From NCBI GenBank assembly GCA_030424975.1, contig JAUHVY010000001.1, positions 555,093 through 619,092 on the forward strand: a stretch of 64,000 nucleotides of DNA, given 5' to 3'. Under the pieces are notes generated by a model. It worked only from the letters and a program-made list of their open reading frames with translations. It ran no database searches and was not told the origin of the DNA. The translations under genes were made by a program, and so were the position numbers. The stretch is from Alphaproteobacteria bacterium. GTDB lineage: Bacteria > Pseudomonadota > Alphaproteobacteria > Micavibrionales > Micavibrionaceae. Positions 51,533 to 62,006 of the stretch are shown piece after piece. Each line of letters begins with the position of its first letter. Positions within the stretch are counted from its first letter, which is position 1.

Positions 51533-52933
51533 TTAGAAATGTATAGCTTTTCCGTATGCAGCTAAAACACTCTCATGCATCATTTCAGATAATGTCGGGT
51601 GTGGGAAGATAGTGTGCATCAACTCCGCTTCGGTCGTTTCAAGTGTTTTTGCAATACCATAACCTTGGATCATTTCTGTGACTTCAGCGCCGATCATATG
51701 TGCGCCAAGCAATTCGCCTGTTTTTTCATCAAAGATTGTTTTAACCAAACCTTCGGGTTCACCCAAAGCAATCGCCTTACCGTTACCGATGAACGGAAAA
51801 CGTCCAACCTTGATTTTATAACCAAGCTCTTTTGCTTTTGCTTCGGTGTAGCCAACAGATGCCACCTGCGGATGTGCATATGTACACCCCGGGATGTTTG
51901 TCTTGTTCATTGGGTGAACACCCTTAACGCCTGCAATTTTCTCGATGCAAATAATGCCTTCATGTGATGCTTTGTGCGCAAGCCATGGCGCGCCTGCAAC
52001 ATCACCAATGGCGTATACGCCCTTCTCGTCTGTTTCCAGCCACTCATTCGTTACGATATGGCCGCGATCAAGCTTAACTTTGGTTTTATCAAGACCCATA
52101 TCTTCGGTGTTTGCAACAATACCAACGGCGGAAATAACAACATCAACTTTGATTTCTTGTTTGCCTTTGGCGGTTTCAACATGTGCTGTAACACCTGATT
52201 TTGCCTTATCAAGTTTTGTAACTTTTGCGCCGGTCATGATTTTCATGCCTTGTTTTTCAAATGCTTTTTGCGCCATTGCGGAAATTTCTTCGTCCTCAAC
52301 AGGAAGGATGCGATCCATAACCTCAACAACAGTAACCTGCGCGCCCATAGAGCGATAGAAACTGGCGAATTCAATACCGATCGCGCCCGAGCCGACAACC
52401 AGTAATGATTTTGGCATTTCTTCGGGAACCATGGCCTCTTTGTATGTCCATACTTGTTTGCCGTCAGGTTCTAACCCCGTTAGAACGCGTGCACGTGCGC
52501 CCGTCGCAATAATGATATGTTTTGCCGATAGCGTTTCTAATGTCTTTCCGTCTTTTTCAACAGTTACTTTCCCTGCACCCTGCAGTTTGCCCCATCCGTC
52601 GAAAACAGTGACCTTATTCTTCTTCAGAAGATGTTTAATACCGCCAGAGAGTTGCGCCGCAACGCCGCGTGAACGCTCTACGATTTTTTTAATATCAAAT
52701 CCCACATCCTTGGCGGATAAGCCAAATTCCTCAAGCTTATGCAGCATGTGGAAGGTTTCACTGGAACGAAGAAGTGCTTTAGTGGGAATACATCCCCAGT
52801 TTAAACAAATACCGCCTAAATGGTTTGCCTCGATAACGGCCGTATTCAAACCTAATTGTGCCGCACGAATAGCAGCAACATAACCGCCGGGACCACCGCC
52901 GATAACAACAACATCAAAATTTTTTGTACTCAT
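51533..52933 (-). CDS. lpdA: Dihydrolipoyl dehydrogenase (E3)
   Basis: The flavoprotein that reoxidises dihydrolipoyl groups of the pyruvate dehydrogenase complex. The FAD motif GGGPGGYVAA is at about residues 12-21, the redox disulfide is C43 and C48 (CLNWGC), the NAD-binding motif is VVGSGAIGIEFASFY, and the active-site His-Glu pair is in HPHPTLSE-type FPHPTLSEMMHESVL near the C-terminus. Length is 466. It lies downstream of pdhABC and is separated from pdhC by a small lipoprotein gene and a LOG-family gene. Confidence 0.96.
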   Translation of the reverse strand: MSTKNFDVVVIGGGPGGYVAAIRAAQLGLNTAVIEANHLGGICLNWGCIPTKALLRSSETFHMLHKLEEFGLSAKDVGFDIKKIVERSRGVAAQLSGGIKHLLKKNKVTVFDGWGKLQGAGKVTVEKDGKTLETLSAKHIIIATGARARVLTGLEPDGKQVWTYKEAMVPEEMPKSLLVVGSGAIGIEFASFYRSMGAQVTVVEVMDRILPVEDEEISAMAQKAFEKQGMKIMTGAKVTKLDKAKSGVTAHVETAKGKQEIKVDVVISAVGIVANTEDMGLDKTKVKLDRGHIVTNEWLETDEKGVYAIGDVAGAPWLAHKASHEGIICIEKIAGVKGVHPMNKTNIPGCTYAHPQVASVGYTEAKAKELGYKIKVGRFPFIGNGKAIALGEPEGLVKTIFDEKTGELLGAHMIGAEVTEMIQGYGIAKTLETTEAELMHTIFPHPTLSEMMHESVLAAYGKAIHF

Positions 52934-52970
52934 GGATTTTACCTTTTATGGGGTAGGAATGGATAAGGTT

Positions 52971-53504
52971 TTATGAACCGAAAACCTCGTCAAAGAACTC
53001 TTCAATATCATCCAGTGATTTTGCACGTTTCGGATCTTCGGGGAATTTTGCAAATGCCCCTTCCGGACCGAACATGATCATTGGCTTGTTATATAAAAGC
53101 GCAAGCGAAACTTCGTTTTTAGTGCCGTGAGAACCGGGAAGTATAACAAGTGCTTTACTCGTCATAACATTCACCAAGTTACGGCTGAATGGCATGACAT
53201 CACTTTGTGCTTTTGCACTTAATGGGGTAATCATTGGGATTTCGATATACGGGTTTGGATATGCTTCGGTATCCAGTTTTTGCCCTTTATAATCAACCGC
53301 AGGCAAAATACCGATAGACACGCCGCGTCTGTTTTCTGTTTCTACGAAACCGCGGGCGGCTTCAGTCATAACACCACCGCCTGCGCCCGTCAAAAGGTTG
53401 TAACCGCGTGATGCAATAAGTTCACCAACCGCGTAGGAATAGTCCTCATGCGCATGCTCATGAGATCCCATCACACCGACAATTGGATATTTTTTCACGC
53501 TCAT
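52971..53504 (-). CDS. LOG-family protein (lysine-decarboxylase-like Rossmann fold)
   Basis: A 177-residue Rossmann-fold protein related to LOG nucleoside-5'-monophosphate phosphoribohydrolases. The glycine-rich motif is LLTGAGGGVMTEAARGF. The second motif reads PGSHGTKNE (123-131), where the family usually has PGGxGTxxE, so one glycine is Ser while the catalytic Glu131 is kept. The N-terminal VGVMGSHEHAHEDY is unusual for its histidines. Its role beside pdh genes is unclear. It starts three bases after the small lipoprotein stop. Confidence 0.78.
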   Translation of the reverse strand: MSVKKYPIVGVMGSHEHAHEDYSYAVGELIASRGYNLLTGAGGGVMTEAARGFVETENRRGVSIGILPAVDYKGQKLDTEAYPNPYIEIPMITPLSAKAQSDVMPFSRNLVNVMTSKALVILPGSHGTKNEVSLALLYNKPMIMFGPEGAFAKFPEDPKRAKSLDDIEEFFDEVFGS

Positions 53505-53507
53505 AGA

Positions 53508-53675
53508 TTAGCAATTTCCTTTTTTAGCCTGGCCGGGAGGGCAGAATTTTCCGGAACCATGATGGCTGCCGTCTTCAACAGAAAGCTTTGTATCGCCATC
53601 TTGAACCGTGGTTTTACAAGCCGTTAATGGCAAAAATGCAAGGCATGTAAAGATAAGCAATGTTTTGTTTTTCAT
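53508..53675 (-). CDS. Small lipoprotein, 55 residues
   Basis: This short gene is easy to overlook. It starts with a lysine and a hydrophobic stretch and has a lipobox LTAC at about residues 17-20, so it should be an outer- or inner-membrane lipoprotein with a mature part of only about 35 residues. The mature part is polar, with two further cysteines (FCPPGQ and the C-terminal GNC) that could form a disulfide. AAAAGG lies 8-10 bases before the ATG. It sits between pdhC and the LOG gene with short gaps (17 and 3 bases), so all are likely on one transcript. Function unknown. Confidence 0.68.
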   Translation of the reverse strand: MKNKTLLIFTCLAFLPLTACKTTVQDGDTKLSVEDGSHHGSGKFCPPGQAKKGNC

Positions 53676-53692
53676 GTTTCAGAACCTTTTTG

Positions 53693-54973
53693 TTAAACTA
53701 ACATTGATACAGGGTTTTCAATATATTGTTTGAAAATCTGTAAGTATTCAGCGCCAACGGCACCGTCAACACATCTGTGATCAACTGATAAAGTACAGTT
53801 CATAACCGTTTTGATTTCAATCTGACCGTTAACAACAACGGGGCGTTGCTCACCCGCACCGATCGCAAGAATACACCCTTGTGGCGGGTTTACGATAGCT
53901 GCGAATTCTTTGACACCAAACATACCTAGATTGGAGATAGAGAATGATCCGCCTTGGAACTCCTCAGGTTTGAGCTTCCCTTCTCTTGCGCGGCCGGCCA
54001 AATCTTTCATTTCACTAGATATTGCGCTCAGGCCTTTATCTTCCGCGTTACGCACAATAGGTGTAATCAGACCGGTAGGCGTTGATACCGCAACTGAAAT
54101 ATCTGATTTCAGGTATTGGTGAATAGCATCATCATTCCATGACACATTGGCGTCAGGGTATGCCTTTAACGCCATGGCCGCTGCCTTGATAATAAAATCA
54201 TTCACAGAAAGTTTAAATGATCCGTTTGCTTTATCATTCAGCTCTTTACGAGCCGATAAAAGATTATCAAGCACACATTCAACAGTTAGATAGAAATGCG
54301 GCACGGTTTGCTTTGACTCGCTCAGACGTTTAGCGACAACTTTGCGAATATTGTTATTTGGAATTTCCTTATAAGCCATGCCGAAAACATTCGTTTTCAC
54401 ATCAGGATCATCGAACACAGCTGCATTTTGTGGTGCCGAAGCTTTCGATGGGGCTGCGCCTGCTTTTGCTTTTTCAACATCGGCCTTGACGATACGACCA
54501 CGAGGTCCTGAACCTTTGATGGTTTTAAGGTCTAGCCCCTTATCATTTGCGATGCGGCGTGCCAAAGGTGAAGCGAAAATGCGGCTTCCGTCCTGTGCGC
54601 TCGGTGCGGCAGGTGCTGGTGACGGTGCAGCTACTTTTTCTGATTTTTCAGCTTTGGGCGCTGATGCCTCAGACTTTTCATTTTTTGGCGCAGTGCCGGA
54701 AGAAACATCACCGATATCATTGGCTGTTTCGCCTTCTTCCAATAAAACGGCAATAATCTCGTTCACTGGTACGTTTTCTGTACCGGCTGCAACAATGATT
54801 TTTCCGATCGTGCCTTCATCAACGGCTTCGACCTCCATTGTGGCTTTGTCTGTTTCAATTTCGGCGATTACATCACCTGACTCCACAGCATCCCCTTCGG
54901 CTTTAAGCCATTTAGCAAGTGTTCCTTCTGTCATTGTCGGTGACAGGGCCGGCATTGTGATATTTATTGGCAT
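53693..54973 (-). CDS. pdhC: Pyruvate dehydrogenase E2, dihydrolipoamide acetyltransferase
   Basis: The core acetyltransferase. A single N-terminal lipoyl domain has its lipoyl-lysine at K43 ([11 protein letters not shown]). An Ala/Pro/Lys-rich linker (about 95-128) follows, then the E3/E1-binding domain ([16 protein letters not shown], from about 131), and the catalytic domain ending with [14 protein letters not shown], where the active-site His and the Asp-Gly pair are kept. Length is 426. The lipoyl domain is nearly identical to that of PdhB. The start overlaps the exported protein gene upstream by ten bases. Confidence 0.95.
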   Translation of the reverse strand: MPINITMPALSPTMTEGTLAKWLKAEGDAVESGDVIAEIETDKATMEVEAVDEGTIGKIIVAAGTENVPVNEIIAVLLEEGETANDIGDVSSGTAPKNEKSEASAPKAEKSEKVAAPSPAPAAPSAQDGSRIFASPLARRIANDKGLDLKTIKGSGPRGRIVKADVEKAKAGAAPSKASAPQNAAVFDDPDVKTNVFGMAYKEIPNNNIRKVVAKRLSESKQTVPHFYLTVECVLDNLLSARKELNDKANGSFKLSVNDFIIKAAAMALKAYPDANVSWNDDAIHQYLKSDISVAVSTPTGLITPIVRNAEDKGLSAISSEMKDLAGRAREGKLKPEEFQGGSFSISNLGMFGVKEFAAIVNPPQGCILAIGAGEQRPVVVNGQIEIKTVMNCTLSVDHRCVDGAVGAEYLQIFKQYIENPVSMLV

Positions 54974-55428
54974 TGACGATACGCATTCATGTTAAGGTTT
55001 ACGTTATAACCAAGATCCCCAAGCTTTTCCATGAGGTCGGTTGCTTTTTCAGAATCCTGTAGTTGGAAAGACATGTTACCGTTTAATTGGTAGAAATTAC
55101 TGTTGCTGTTTTGAATGTTGCACCCACCATTATTATGGTTGTAAATGCTGTAATTTATGTTTTGAAAATCTAAATCCTCAATCCCCATTTGAGCCGCAGC
55201 AGCTTCAACCTCTTCACGTTTTTTACTCATGTAGTCTTTTGCGTCGCTCAACGATATTTGCTGGTTGGAGAAGTTGATCCCTATATTGGCATTTTCAACC
55301 AATGAACAGTTAGAGCCGTCTTGCGGTGCTGCCATTTTACGTGCGACAGCCTCCTTCGCATATGCAGTTGTTACGAAACTTAATCCGAGCGCTGTTGTCG
55401 CCAGTGTTAATAGTTTCAATGATTTCAT
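54964..55428 (-). CDS. Hypothetical exported protein between pdhB and pdhC, 154 residues
   Basis: A signal peptide of about 24 residues (ending AYA) precedes a Asn/Gln-rich mature region with four cysteines. The order [16 protein letters not shown], then INYSIYNH, then [20 protein letters not shown], then GYNVNLNM is reminiscent of SIMPL-domain proteins, but the match is weak. The second of two adjacent ATGs (55428) has the better spacing from GGAG. It interrupts the pdhB-pdhC order and overlaps the pdhC start by ten bases, so it is co-translated with pdhC. A periplasmic protein within a pyruvate dehydrogenase operon has no obvious role. Confidence 0.75.
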   Translation of the reverse strand: MKSLKLLTLATTALGLSFVTTAYAKEAVARKMAAPQDGSNCSLVENANIGINFSNQQISLSDAKDYMSKKREEVEAAAAQMGIEDLDFQNINYSIYNHNNGGCNIQNSNSNFYQLNGNMSFQLQDSEKATDLMEKLGDLGYNVNLNMNAYRQCQ

Positions 55429-55494
55429 CATTATCTCCTAACGTATTTCAAATATATCCAATAGGACGAAAGTGAAAAGACATTCCTTGGAAAT

Positions 55495-56937
55495 TTATTC
55501 TGCGTAACATACTTTCTTTGCAGCCTTTACAATATCCTTTGCTTGCGGAAGTGCCAGTGCCTCAAGATTTGCAGCATAAGGCAATGGAACATCTGCGGAG
55601 CATACGCGTGCGAGTGGTGCATCAAGGTAATCGAACGCATGCTCACCGCAAAGCGCCGCGATTTCTGCGCCGATACCTGCAAAGGCCCAGCCCTCTTCCA
55701 CCGATACAATACGATTTGTTTTCTTGACGGATTCCAAAATTGTCCATCTGTCTAACGGGCGAATAGTACGCAAATTAATAACTTCCGCATCGATGCCCTG
55801 CTCGGCAAGTTCGGCTGCAGCTTCTAATGCTTTGCCAACCATAATAGAGAATGCAACGATTGTTACATCACTGCCGCTGCGTTCTATTTTTGCACGACCG
55901 ATCGGAATTACATAGTCCTCATCAACCGGCACATCGTGAGATTGACCGTACATAATTTCGTTTTCAAGGAAGATGACGGGGTTCGGATCACGAATGGCAG
56001 CTTTCATTAAACCTTTTGCATCAGATGCAGACCATGGTGATACAACCTTTAGGCCCGGCACGTGACCATACCAACTCGCGTAACATTGTGAGTGTTGAGC
56101 TCCCACGCGCGAAGCCGCACCATTCGGACCACGGAAAACCATAGAACAACCAAGTTTACCACCTGCCATGTAAAGCGTTTTACCCGCAGAGTTAATAATG
56201 TGGTCGATGGCCTGCATACCAAAGTTCCAAGTCATGAATTCAACGATAGGACGTAAACCATTCATGGCCGAGCCAACGGCAATGCCCGCAAATCCGTGTT
56301 CAGTAATCGGTGTGTCAATAACGCGTTTGGCGCCAAATTCATCAAGAAGCCCCTGGGATACCTTATATGCACCTTGATATTCTGCGACTTCTTCACCCAT
56401 CAGGTAGACAGTCTCATCACGGCGCATTTCTTCGGCCATCGCATCGCGCAGTGCATCACGTACTGTTTGCTCTTTTGTTTCGGCAAAGAAAGCAGCCTCA
56501 TCAAATGTTGGTGGTTCAATCACGTGTCCCTGAGCATATAGAATGTCACGGTTTTCAACATCAGCGCCCGCAGGTTGATCTGCGATGTCATTTGATGCCT
56601 GAACACTTTGGGGTGATGAGGATTCGGTTTTTGTGTCATCGTTCGATGCTGCAGGAATTGCGGCTACATCGTCACCGATATCGTCTGCACTCTCGCCATC
56701 TTCTAATAGAACAGCAATAGGCGTGTTCACGGCAACACCCTCGGTACCTTCGCTAATAAGGATTTTACCAAGTATACCTTCATCCACGGCCTCAACTTCC
56801 ATTGTGGCTTTGTCTGTTTCAATCTCTGCAATGACGTCACCTGCTTCGATGGCATCGCCCTCGGCCTTCAGCCATTTGGCAAGGTTACCTTCTGTCATTG
56901 TCGGTGATAATGCGGGCATTAAAATCTGTGTTGGCAT
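55495..56937 (-). CDS. pdhB: Pyruvate dehydrogenase E1 beta with N-terminal lipoyl domain
   Basis: The beta half of the thiamine-dependent decarboxylase. The first 80 residues are a complete lipoyl domain (K43 in [11 protein letters not shown]), an addition characteristic of alphaproteobacterial PdhB; a Ser/Asp-rich linker follows and the transketolase-like domain begins near 140 ([17 protein letters not shown]). [36 protein letters not shown] and the C-terminal [17 protein letters not shown] are conserved E1-beta blocks. Length is 480. It begins two bases after the pdhA stop. Confidence 0.96.
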   Translation of the reverse strand: MPTQILMPALSPTMTEGNLAKWLKAEGDAIEAGDVIAEIETDKATMEVEAVDEGILGKILISEGTEGVAVNTPIAVLLEDGESADDIGDDVAAIPAASNDDTKTESSSPQSVQASNDIADQPAGADVENRDILYAQGHVIEPPTFDEAAFFAETKEQTVRDALRDAMAEEMRRDETVYLMGEEVAEYQGAYKVSQGLLDEFGAKRVIDTPITEHGFAGIAVGSAMNGLRPIVEFMTWNFGMQAIDHIINSAGKTLYMAGGKLGCSMVFRGPNGAASRVGAQHSQCYASWYGHVPGLKVVSPWSASDAKGLMKAAIRDPNPVIFLENEIMYGQSHDVPVDEDYVIPIGRAKIERSGSDVTIVAFSIMVGKALEAAAELAEQGIDAEVINLRTIRPLDRWTILESVKKTNRIVSVEEGWAFAGIGAEIAALCGEHAFDYLDAPLARVCSADVPLPYAANLEALALPQAKDIVKAAKKVCYAE

Positions 56938-56938
56938 G

Positions 56939-57973
56939 TTACGCTGTCTCCACTAATACATCAGTCCATAGGTCGTGTTCGGGTGGTTCCGGGCTGTCTT
57001 GAGAGAACTGCGCCGCCTCGTTCACGATGGCTTTAATTTCTTTGTCGATTTCTTTTACTTCTGCTTCTTGAATACCGCGTTCTTGCAGCATGTCTTTGAT
57101 TTGCGTGATCGGGTCACGGTCTTCTTTCATTGAAGCCACTTCTTCTTTCGTACGATATTTCGCAGGGTCAGACATAGAGTGACCGCGATAACGATAGGTC
57201 ATAACCTCTAATATGTACGGGCCATTACCTGAGCGAATATAATCCAGCGCCTGACGTGCAGCTGATTGCACAGCAAATACATCCATGCCATCGACTTGCT
57301 CACCGGGAATGCCATATCCTTCGCCGCGACGATAAAGTTGGCCTGCAGATGAACGTGAAACACTTGTTCCCATACCGTACTGGTTGTTCTCAATCACAAA
57401 AAGAACAGGAAGGTCCCATAGAGCAGCCATGTTGTAACATTCTGCAACTTGCCCTTGGTTTGATGCACCGTCACCCATATAGGCGATGGCAACACCGTTA
57501 TCTTCTTTATATTTATGTGCAAAGCCCAAGCCTGTACCGATTGCTGTGCTTGCGCCGACAATACCGTGTCCGCCGAAGAAGTTCTTCTCAAGGCTGAACA
57601 TGTGCATAGAGCCACCCTTGCCGCGGGAATAACCGTCAATACGGCCTGTTAACTCGGCCATAATTCCTTTGGGGTCCATATCACAAGCCAGCATGTGTGC
57701 ATGGTCACGATATGATGTAACAACTGTGTCTTGTTCTTCTTGAACCGAAGAGATCCCCGTAACAACAGCTTCTTGGCCGATATAAAGGTGACAGAAGCCA
57801 CCAATTAAGCCCATACCATAAAGCTGACCTGCTTTTTCTTCGAAGCGACGAATCAAAAGCATATCACGATAGAGTTTTTTCAAATCTTCTACGCTTGGTT
57901 CAGGTGATATGTTCGAGATTTTCTTGGATGTGGTTTTTTTACCGGATTTTGAGTTCTTAGCTGACTTTGCCAC
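56939..57973 (-). CDS. pdhA: Pyruvate dehydrogenase E1 alpha
   Basis: The ThDP-binding alpha half of E1. The ThDP motif is [19 protein letters not shown] with metal-binding Asp and Asn; GHGIVGAS and [15 protein letters not shown] are the other family blocks. The start is a GTG at 57973 with AGGAGGT seven bases upstream; the longer frame to 58021 would add a leader that does not fit the family. Length from the GTG is 344. A Lys/Ser-rich N-terminus of about 25 residues precedes the fold. Confidence 0.95.
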   Translation of the reverse strand: MAKSAKNSKSGKKTTSKKISNISPEPSVEDLKKLYRDMLLIRRFEEKAGQLYGMGLIGGFCHLYIGQEAVVTGISSVQEEQDTVVTSYRDHAHMLACDMDPKGIMAELTGRIDGYSRGKGGSMHMFSLEKNFFGGHGIVGASTAIGTGLGFAHKYKEDNGVAIAYMGDGASNQGQVAECYNMAALWDLPVLFVIENNQYGMGTSVSRSSAGQLYRRGEGYGIPGEQVDGMDVFAVQSAARQALDYIRSGNGPYILEVMTYRYRGHSMSDPAKYRTKEEVASMKEDRDPITQIKDMLQERGIQEAEVKEIDKEIKAIVNEAAQFSQDSPEPPEHDLWTDVLVETA

Positions 57974-58141
57974 AGATATTACCTCCTGGTGTGAAGCACA
58001 CCATATATACGCACTGTTCAAATATTCGTTAGGACTTTGCTACAACATTTCACAAGCGATTGCTAGTGAAAAAGAACTTTTTGTGCGGTGCAACATATTG
58101 ATATGGAAAGAAAAATTACTAAATCATTGTTCTTGCGTAAT

Positions 58142-58453
58142 TTAATTACGCATTAGAACTATCTCATCTTGATAAGTGTAGCCGAGAATCATCTTTGCAC
58201 GCTCCTCTACCATGTCAGCAGAGAGTGTTTCGAGGCGGAGCATGCTCGCTTTTGTCGCCATTTTCGAATTTTTCTCTTTTAGCGCCGCTAGGGCAAGCGT
58301 CTTGTGTTTTGCGCTAAGCTCTAATTCAGATAGGCGCTGATAGCTGCGCTCACCGAAGGTCATATGAAAAGAGAAGAAGGCACAAAGACACAGTCCTATA
58401 ATAACAAACAGGTTCTTTCTCAGGGAGTTTATGATCTGGGTGCGTGTCTTCAT
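58142..58453 (-). CDS. ftsB: Septum formation initiator, FtsB/DivIC family
   Basis: A bitopic division protein that joins FtsL and FtsQ at the septum. One transmembrane helix (LFVIIGLCLCAFFSFHMTF, about 15-33) is followed by a heptad-like coiled coil (LSELELSAKHKTLALAALKE) and the short C-terminal segment ERAKMILGYTYQDEIVL typical of the family. Length is 103. It lies between eno/yqgE and pdhA, the normal alphaproteobacterial position. Confidence 0.88.
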   Translation of the reverse strand: MKTRTQIINSLRKNLFVIIGLCLCAFFSFHMTFGERSYQRLSELELSAKHKTLALAALKEKNSKMATKASMLRLETLSADMVEERAKMILGYTYQDEIVLMRN

Positions 58454-58589
58454 ACCCTTATAGAATCATATCTTAGCCTGTGGATCAAGTCGAAAAACCC
58501 TTATGACTCAATGGTTTAATGTGAACAAAGAAAGAACAAAACAGCTAAGTGATTCAAAAGATTGAAATTTTATCCACAAATAATTTTTA

Positions 58590-59144
58590 TTATTTTTTAT
58601 AAAGCTTTTGCCATAAGCTTTGGCGATCGCGTTCACCCAGTAAAATATCGGGGGTGGCGGGCACAACAAGCCAAGCACCTGCTTTAATTTCACGCTCTAA
58701 TTGCATGGGCCCCCACCCTGCATAGCCAAGGAATACGTCATTAATTTTTTCTTTTCCGTGTTTGATGTATACAGGGTCTAGAATTTTAACTGTCAGGGGC
58801 TGCCATTGCCATTGCGAACTCGCACGTGGTCGATCGAGAATATAATAGATATTCTCCGGAGCTTTTATTGGCCCGCCATCATAGATATTGACGCCATCCA
58901 ACGCGTAGTATTTTGCATTTAATTTTTTTGGCTTATTTAAAATAATGCCATGCGCACCAATAAATGAATTGTGGTCAATATATATTACCGTTTTTGCAAA
59001 TGTGGGCTCGGTGATTAAATCCGTGGCGACCAACAGGTATCCGGTTTTTCCTGTGTAAAAACTCATAATGACAGGCAGTGCAACCATGATGGTCGCAAAT
59101 AAAAAATAATGCCTGATACGAATAAGGTTATGCTGCTTTACCAT
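58590..59144 (-). CDS. yqgE: YqgE/AlgH (UPF0301) family protein with an N-terminal membrane segment
   Basis: The YqgE fold is clear: GYLLVATDLITEPTFAKTV, GAHGIILNKP, YDGGPIKAPENIYYIL and GYAGWGPMQLEREIKAGAWL. Usual YqgE proteins are soluble and start directly at this fold, but here about 30 residues with a hydrophobic segment (YFLFATIMVALPVIMSFY) come first. The start at 59144 is chosen because the longer frame (to 59198) would run back through the eno terminator hairpin. No good RBS is visible. Length is 184. Function of the family is not established. Confidence 0.82.
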   Translation of the reverse strand: MVKQHNLIRIRHYFLFATIMVALPVIMSFYTGKTGYLLVATDLITEPTFAKTVIYIDHNSFIGAHGIILNKPKKLNAKYYALDGVNIYDGGPIKAPENIYYILDRPRASSQWQWQPLTVKILDPVYIKHGKEKINDVFLGYAGWGPMQLEREIKAGAWLVVPATPDILLGERDRQSLWQKLYKK

Positions 59145-59162
59145 GCGCGTATTGTAACAGAA

Positions 59163-59194
59163 AAACACCCGATCTATATAAAAATCGGGTGTTT
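59163..59194 (-). terminator. Rho-independent terminator after eno
   Basis: A perfect 11-base stem (AAACACCCGAT / ATCGGGTGTTT) with a ten-base loop, followed on the minus strand by more T residues, lies 25 bases after the eno stop. It ends the secG-pyrG-kdsA-eno transcript or the eno part of it. Confidence 0.85.
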
Positions 59195-59219
59195 GCAATA
59201 AATATTACGTTGCGTGCAA

Positions 59220-60554
<1,335 letters not shown>

Positions 60555-60604
60555 TTAAAGAAAAAACAGAAAAGATAAAGGGGGTATTTGAAATTAAAGG
60601 ATAT

Positions 60605-61054
60605 TTAGACGGATTGATCAAGTATTGAGCCGCGTGAAGAGCTCGTGGCTTCTTCCTGCTCTGCTTCGTCTGCTGCAATGTCTGCTAAGTCTTGTAATTG
60701 AGCTTGAGCCTCTGCTTGTGCTTCACGCGCTGCAGGAGTGTCTCGGCTTGACGGAACCTTTGACATTAGTCCCTTGATTTGTGTCAGAGCGTTTTCAACG
60801 GTAGCACTTCCGTTGACTGAAGCTGAAAACAGTTGGTTTGCATTGCCTGCATTTTGATCAATGAGTTGACGATTTAGGTTTCTGGCGCGGTTTGAAATAC
60901 CAATGCCCGGTGATGCGAGGTTTTGTCCGATATCCAGAATGCTCACGCTACCTGCTGCTGTGCCAAGAAAATTGCTACTGACAGCAGAGTAACCTTTGAG
61001 GTTTGTCAAAGTTGCTTGATTCAAAAACTGTGATGCGCCCGGAATCCGTGCCAT
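60605..61054 (-). CDS. Hypothetical protein, 149 residues, between kdsA and eno
   Basis: Family not recognised. The start has AGGAGG nine bases upstream, so it is well expressed in principle. There is no signal peptide. The N-terminal 90 residues are rich in Asn, Ser and Gly with regularly spaced hydrophobics (FLGTAAGSVSILDIGQNLAS), and the C-terminal 60 residues are an Ala/Glu/Gln-rich coiled-coil-like helix (AAREAQAEAQAQLQDLADIA). Such a mix occurs in flagellin-like or other self-assembling proteins, but I cannot assign it. It interrupts the conserved kdsA-eno pair on the same strand. Confidence 0.7.
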   Translation of the reverse strand: MARIPGASQFLNQATLTNLKGYSAVSSNFLGTAAGSVSILDIGQNLASPGIGISNRARNLNRQLIDQNAGNANQLFSASVNGSATVENALTQIKGLMSKVPSSRDTPAAREAQAEAQAQLQDLADIAADEAEQEEATSSSRGSILDQSV

Positions 61055-61097
61055 TTCCTTCGACCTCCTGTCGAAACATAATCATCTAACCTATATT

Positions 61098-61946
61098 CTA
61101 CAGGTTTTTGGCAATTTTATCAAATGAAACAAGTGTGCGTAGTAATTCCGGCATATCACTTAATTTCACCATATTCGGGCCGTCTGATGGCGCGTTATCA
61201 GGATCTTGGTGTGTTTCAATAAACACCCCTGCTACACCCACAGCAACTGCGGCGCGCGCCAATACGGGAACCATCGTGCGGTCACCGCCAGATGCACCAC
61301 CAAGGCCGCCGGGTTGTTGTACAGAATGCGTGGCATCATAAATAACGGGATATCCTGTTTGTTGCATGATTGGAATGGAGCGCATATCAGATACTAGCGT
61401 ATTGTAACCAAAGCTTGCACCGCGCTCACAAAGCATAATGTTTTCATTACCGCTTTCTGAAATTTTATTCGCAACGTTTTTCATGTCCCAAGGCGCGAGG
61501 AATTGCCCCTTTTTTACATTTATGGCTTTTCCTGTTTTTGCTGCAGCGACAAGTAGATCTGTTTGTCGGCAGAGAAATGCGGGAATTTGTAAGATGTCGA
61601 CAACTTCGCCAACAGGAGCGCATTGCTCAATGCTGTGGATGTCTGTGATAACAGGAACACCGAAATCGGCACGAATATCGGACAGAATTTGCAGGCCTTT
61701 ATCCAAGCCAACGCCGCGCTTACCGGCCAATGATGTACGGTTTGCTTTGTCGTATGATGTTTTGTAAACAAATTGTAAACCCAGATCATGTGACAGCTGT
61801 TTTAATGCACCGCACATTTCATAGGCGTGATCTTTGCTCTCTAGCTGGCATGGCCCCGCAATAAGGGTTAGCGGACGGTCGTTCGCTATCTTAAGTTGAT
61901 CGACTTTTACGATTTTTTGATCGACTTTTTCCATGTCTGCACTCAT
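61098..61946 (-). CDS. kdsA: 3-deoxy-8-phosphooctulonate synthase (KDO-8-P synthase)
   Basis: Condenses PEP with arabinose-5-phosphate for LPS inner core. [10 protein letters not shown] near residue 30 contains the Cys that marks the metal-dependent class (Asn in the metal-independent class), and [17 protein letters not shown] is the C-terminal signature. [18 protein letters not shown] is also typical. Length is 282. The start is ambiguous: AGGAA abuts the ATG at 61946, while an ATG four codons on (61934) is 12-13 bases from it. Confidence 0.95.
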   Translation of the reverse strand: MSADMEKVDQKIVKVDQLKIANDRPLTLIAGPCQLESKDHAYEMCGALKQLSHDLGLQFVYKTSYDKANRTSLAGKRGVGLDKGLQILSDIRADFGVPVITDIHSIEQCAPVGEVVDILQIPAFLCRQTDLLVAAAKTGKAINVKKGQFLAPWDMKNVANKISESGNENIMLCERGASFGYNTLVSDMRSIPIMQQTGYPVIYDATHSVQQPGGLGGASGGDRTMVPVLARAAVAVGVAGVFIETHQDPDNAPSDGPNMVKLSDMPELLRTLVSFDKIAKNL

Positions 61947-62006
61947 TTCCTGGTTGTTAGTGTTTCAGTAGCTTTGATAGAGGAAATCCTACTCAAAACC
62001 TATGAA

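Noticed and set aside
54378-54995. 205-codon plus-strand frame within pdhC
   Set aside because: It is antisense to the lipoyl domain and Ala/Pro linker; its composition (Ser/Phe/Ala) follows from the linker codons.
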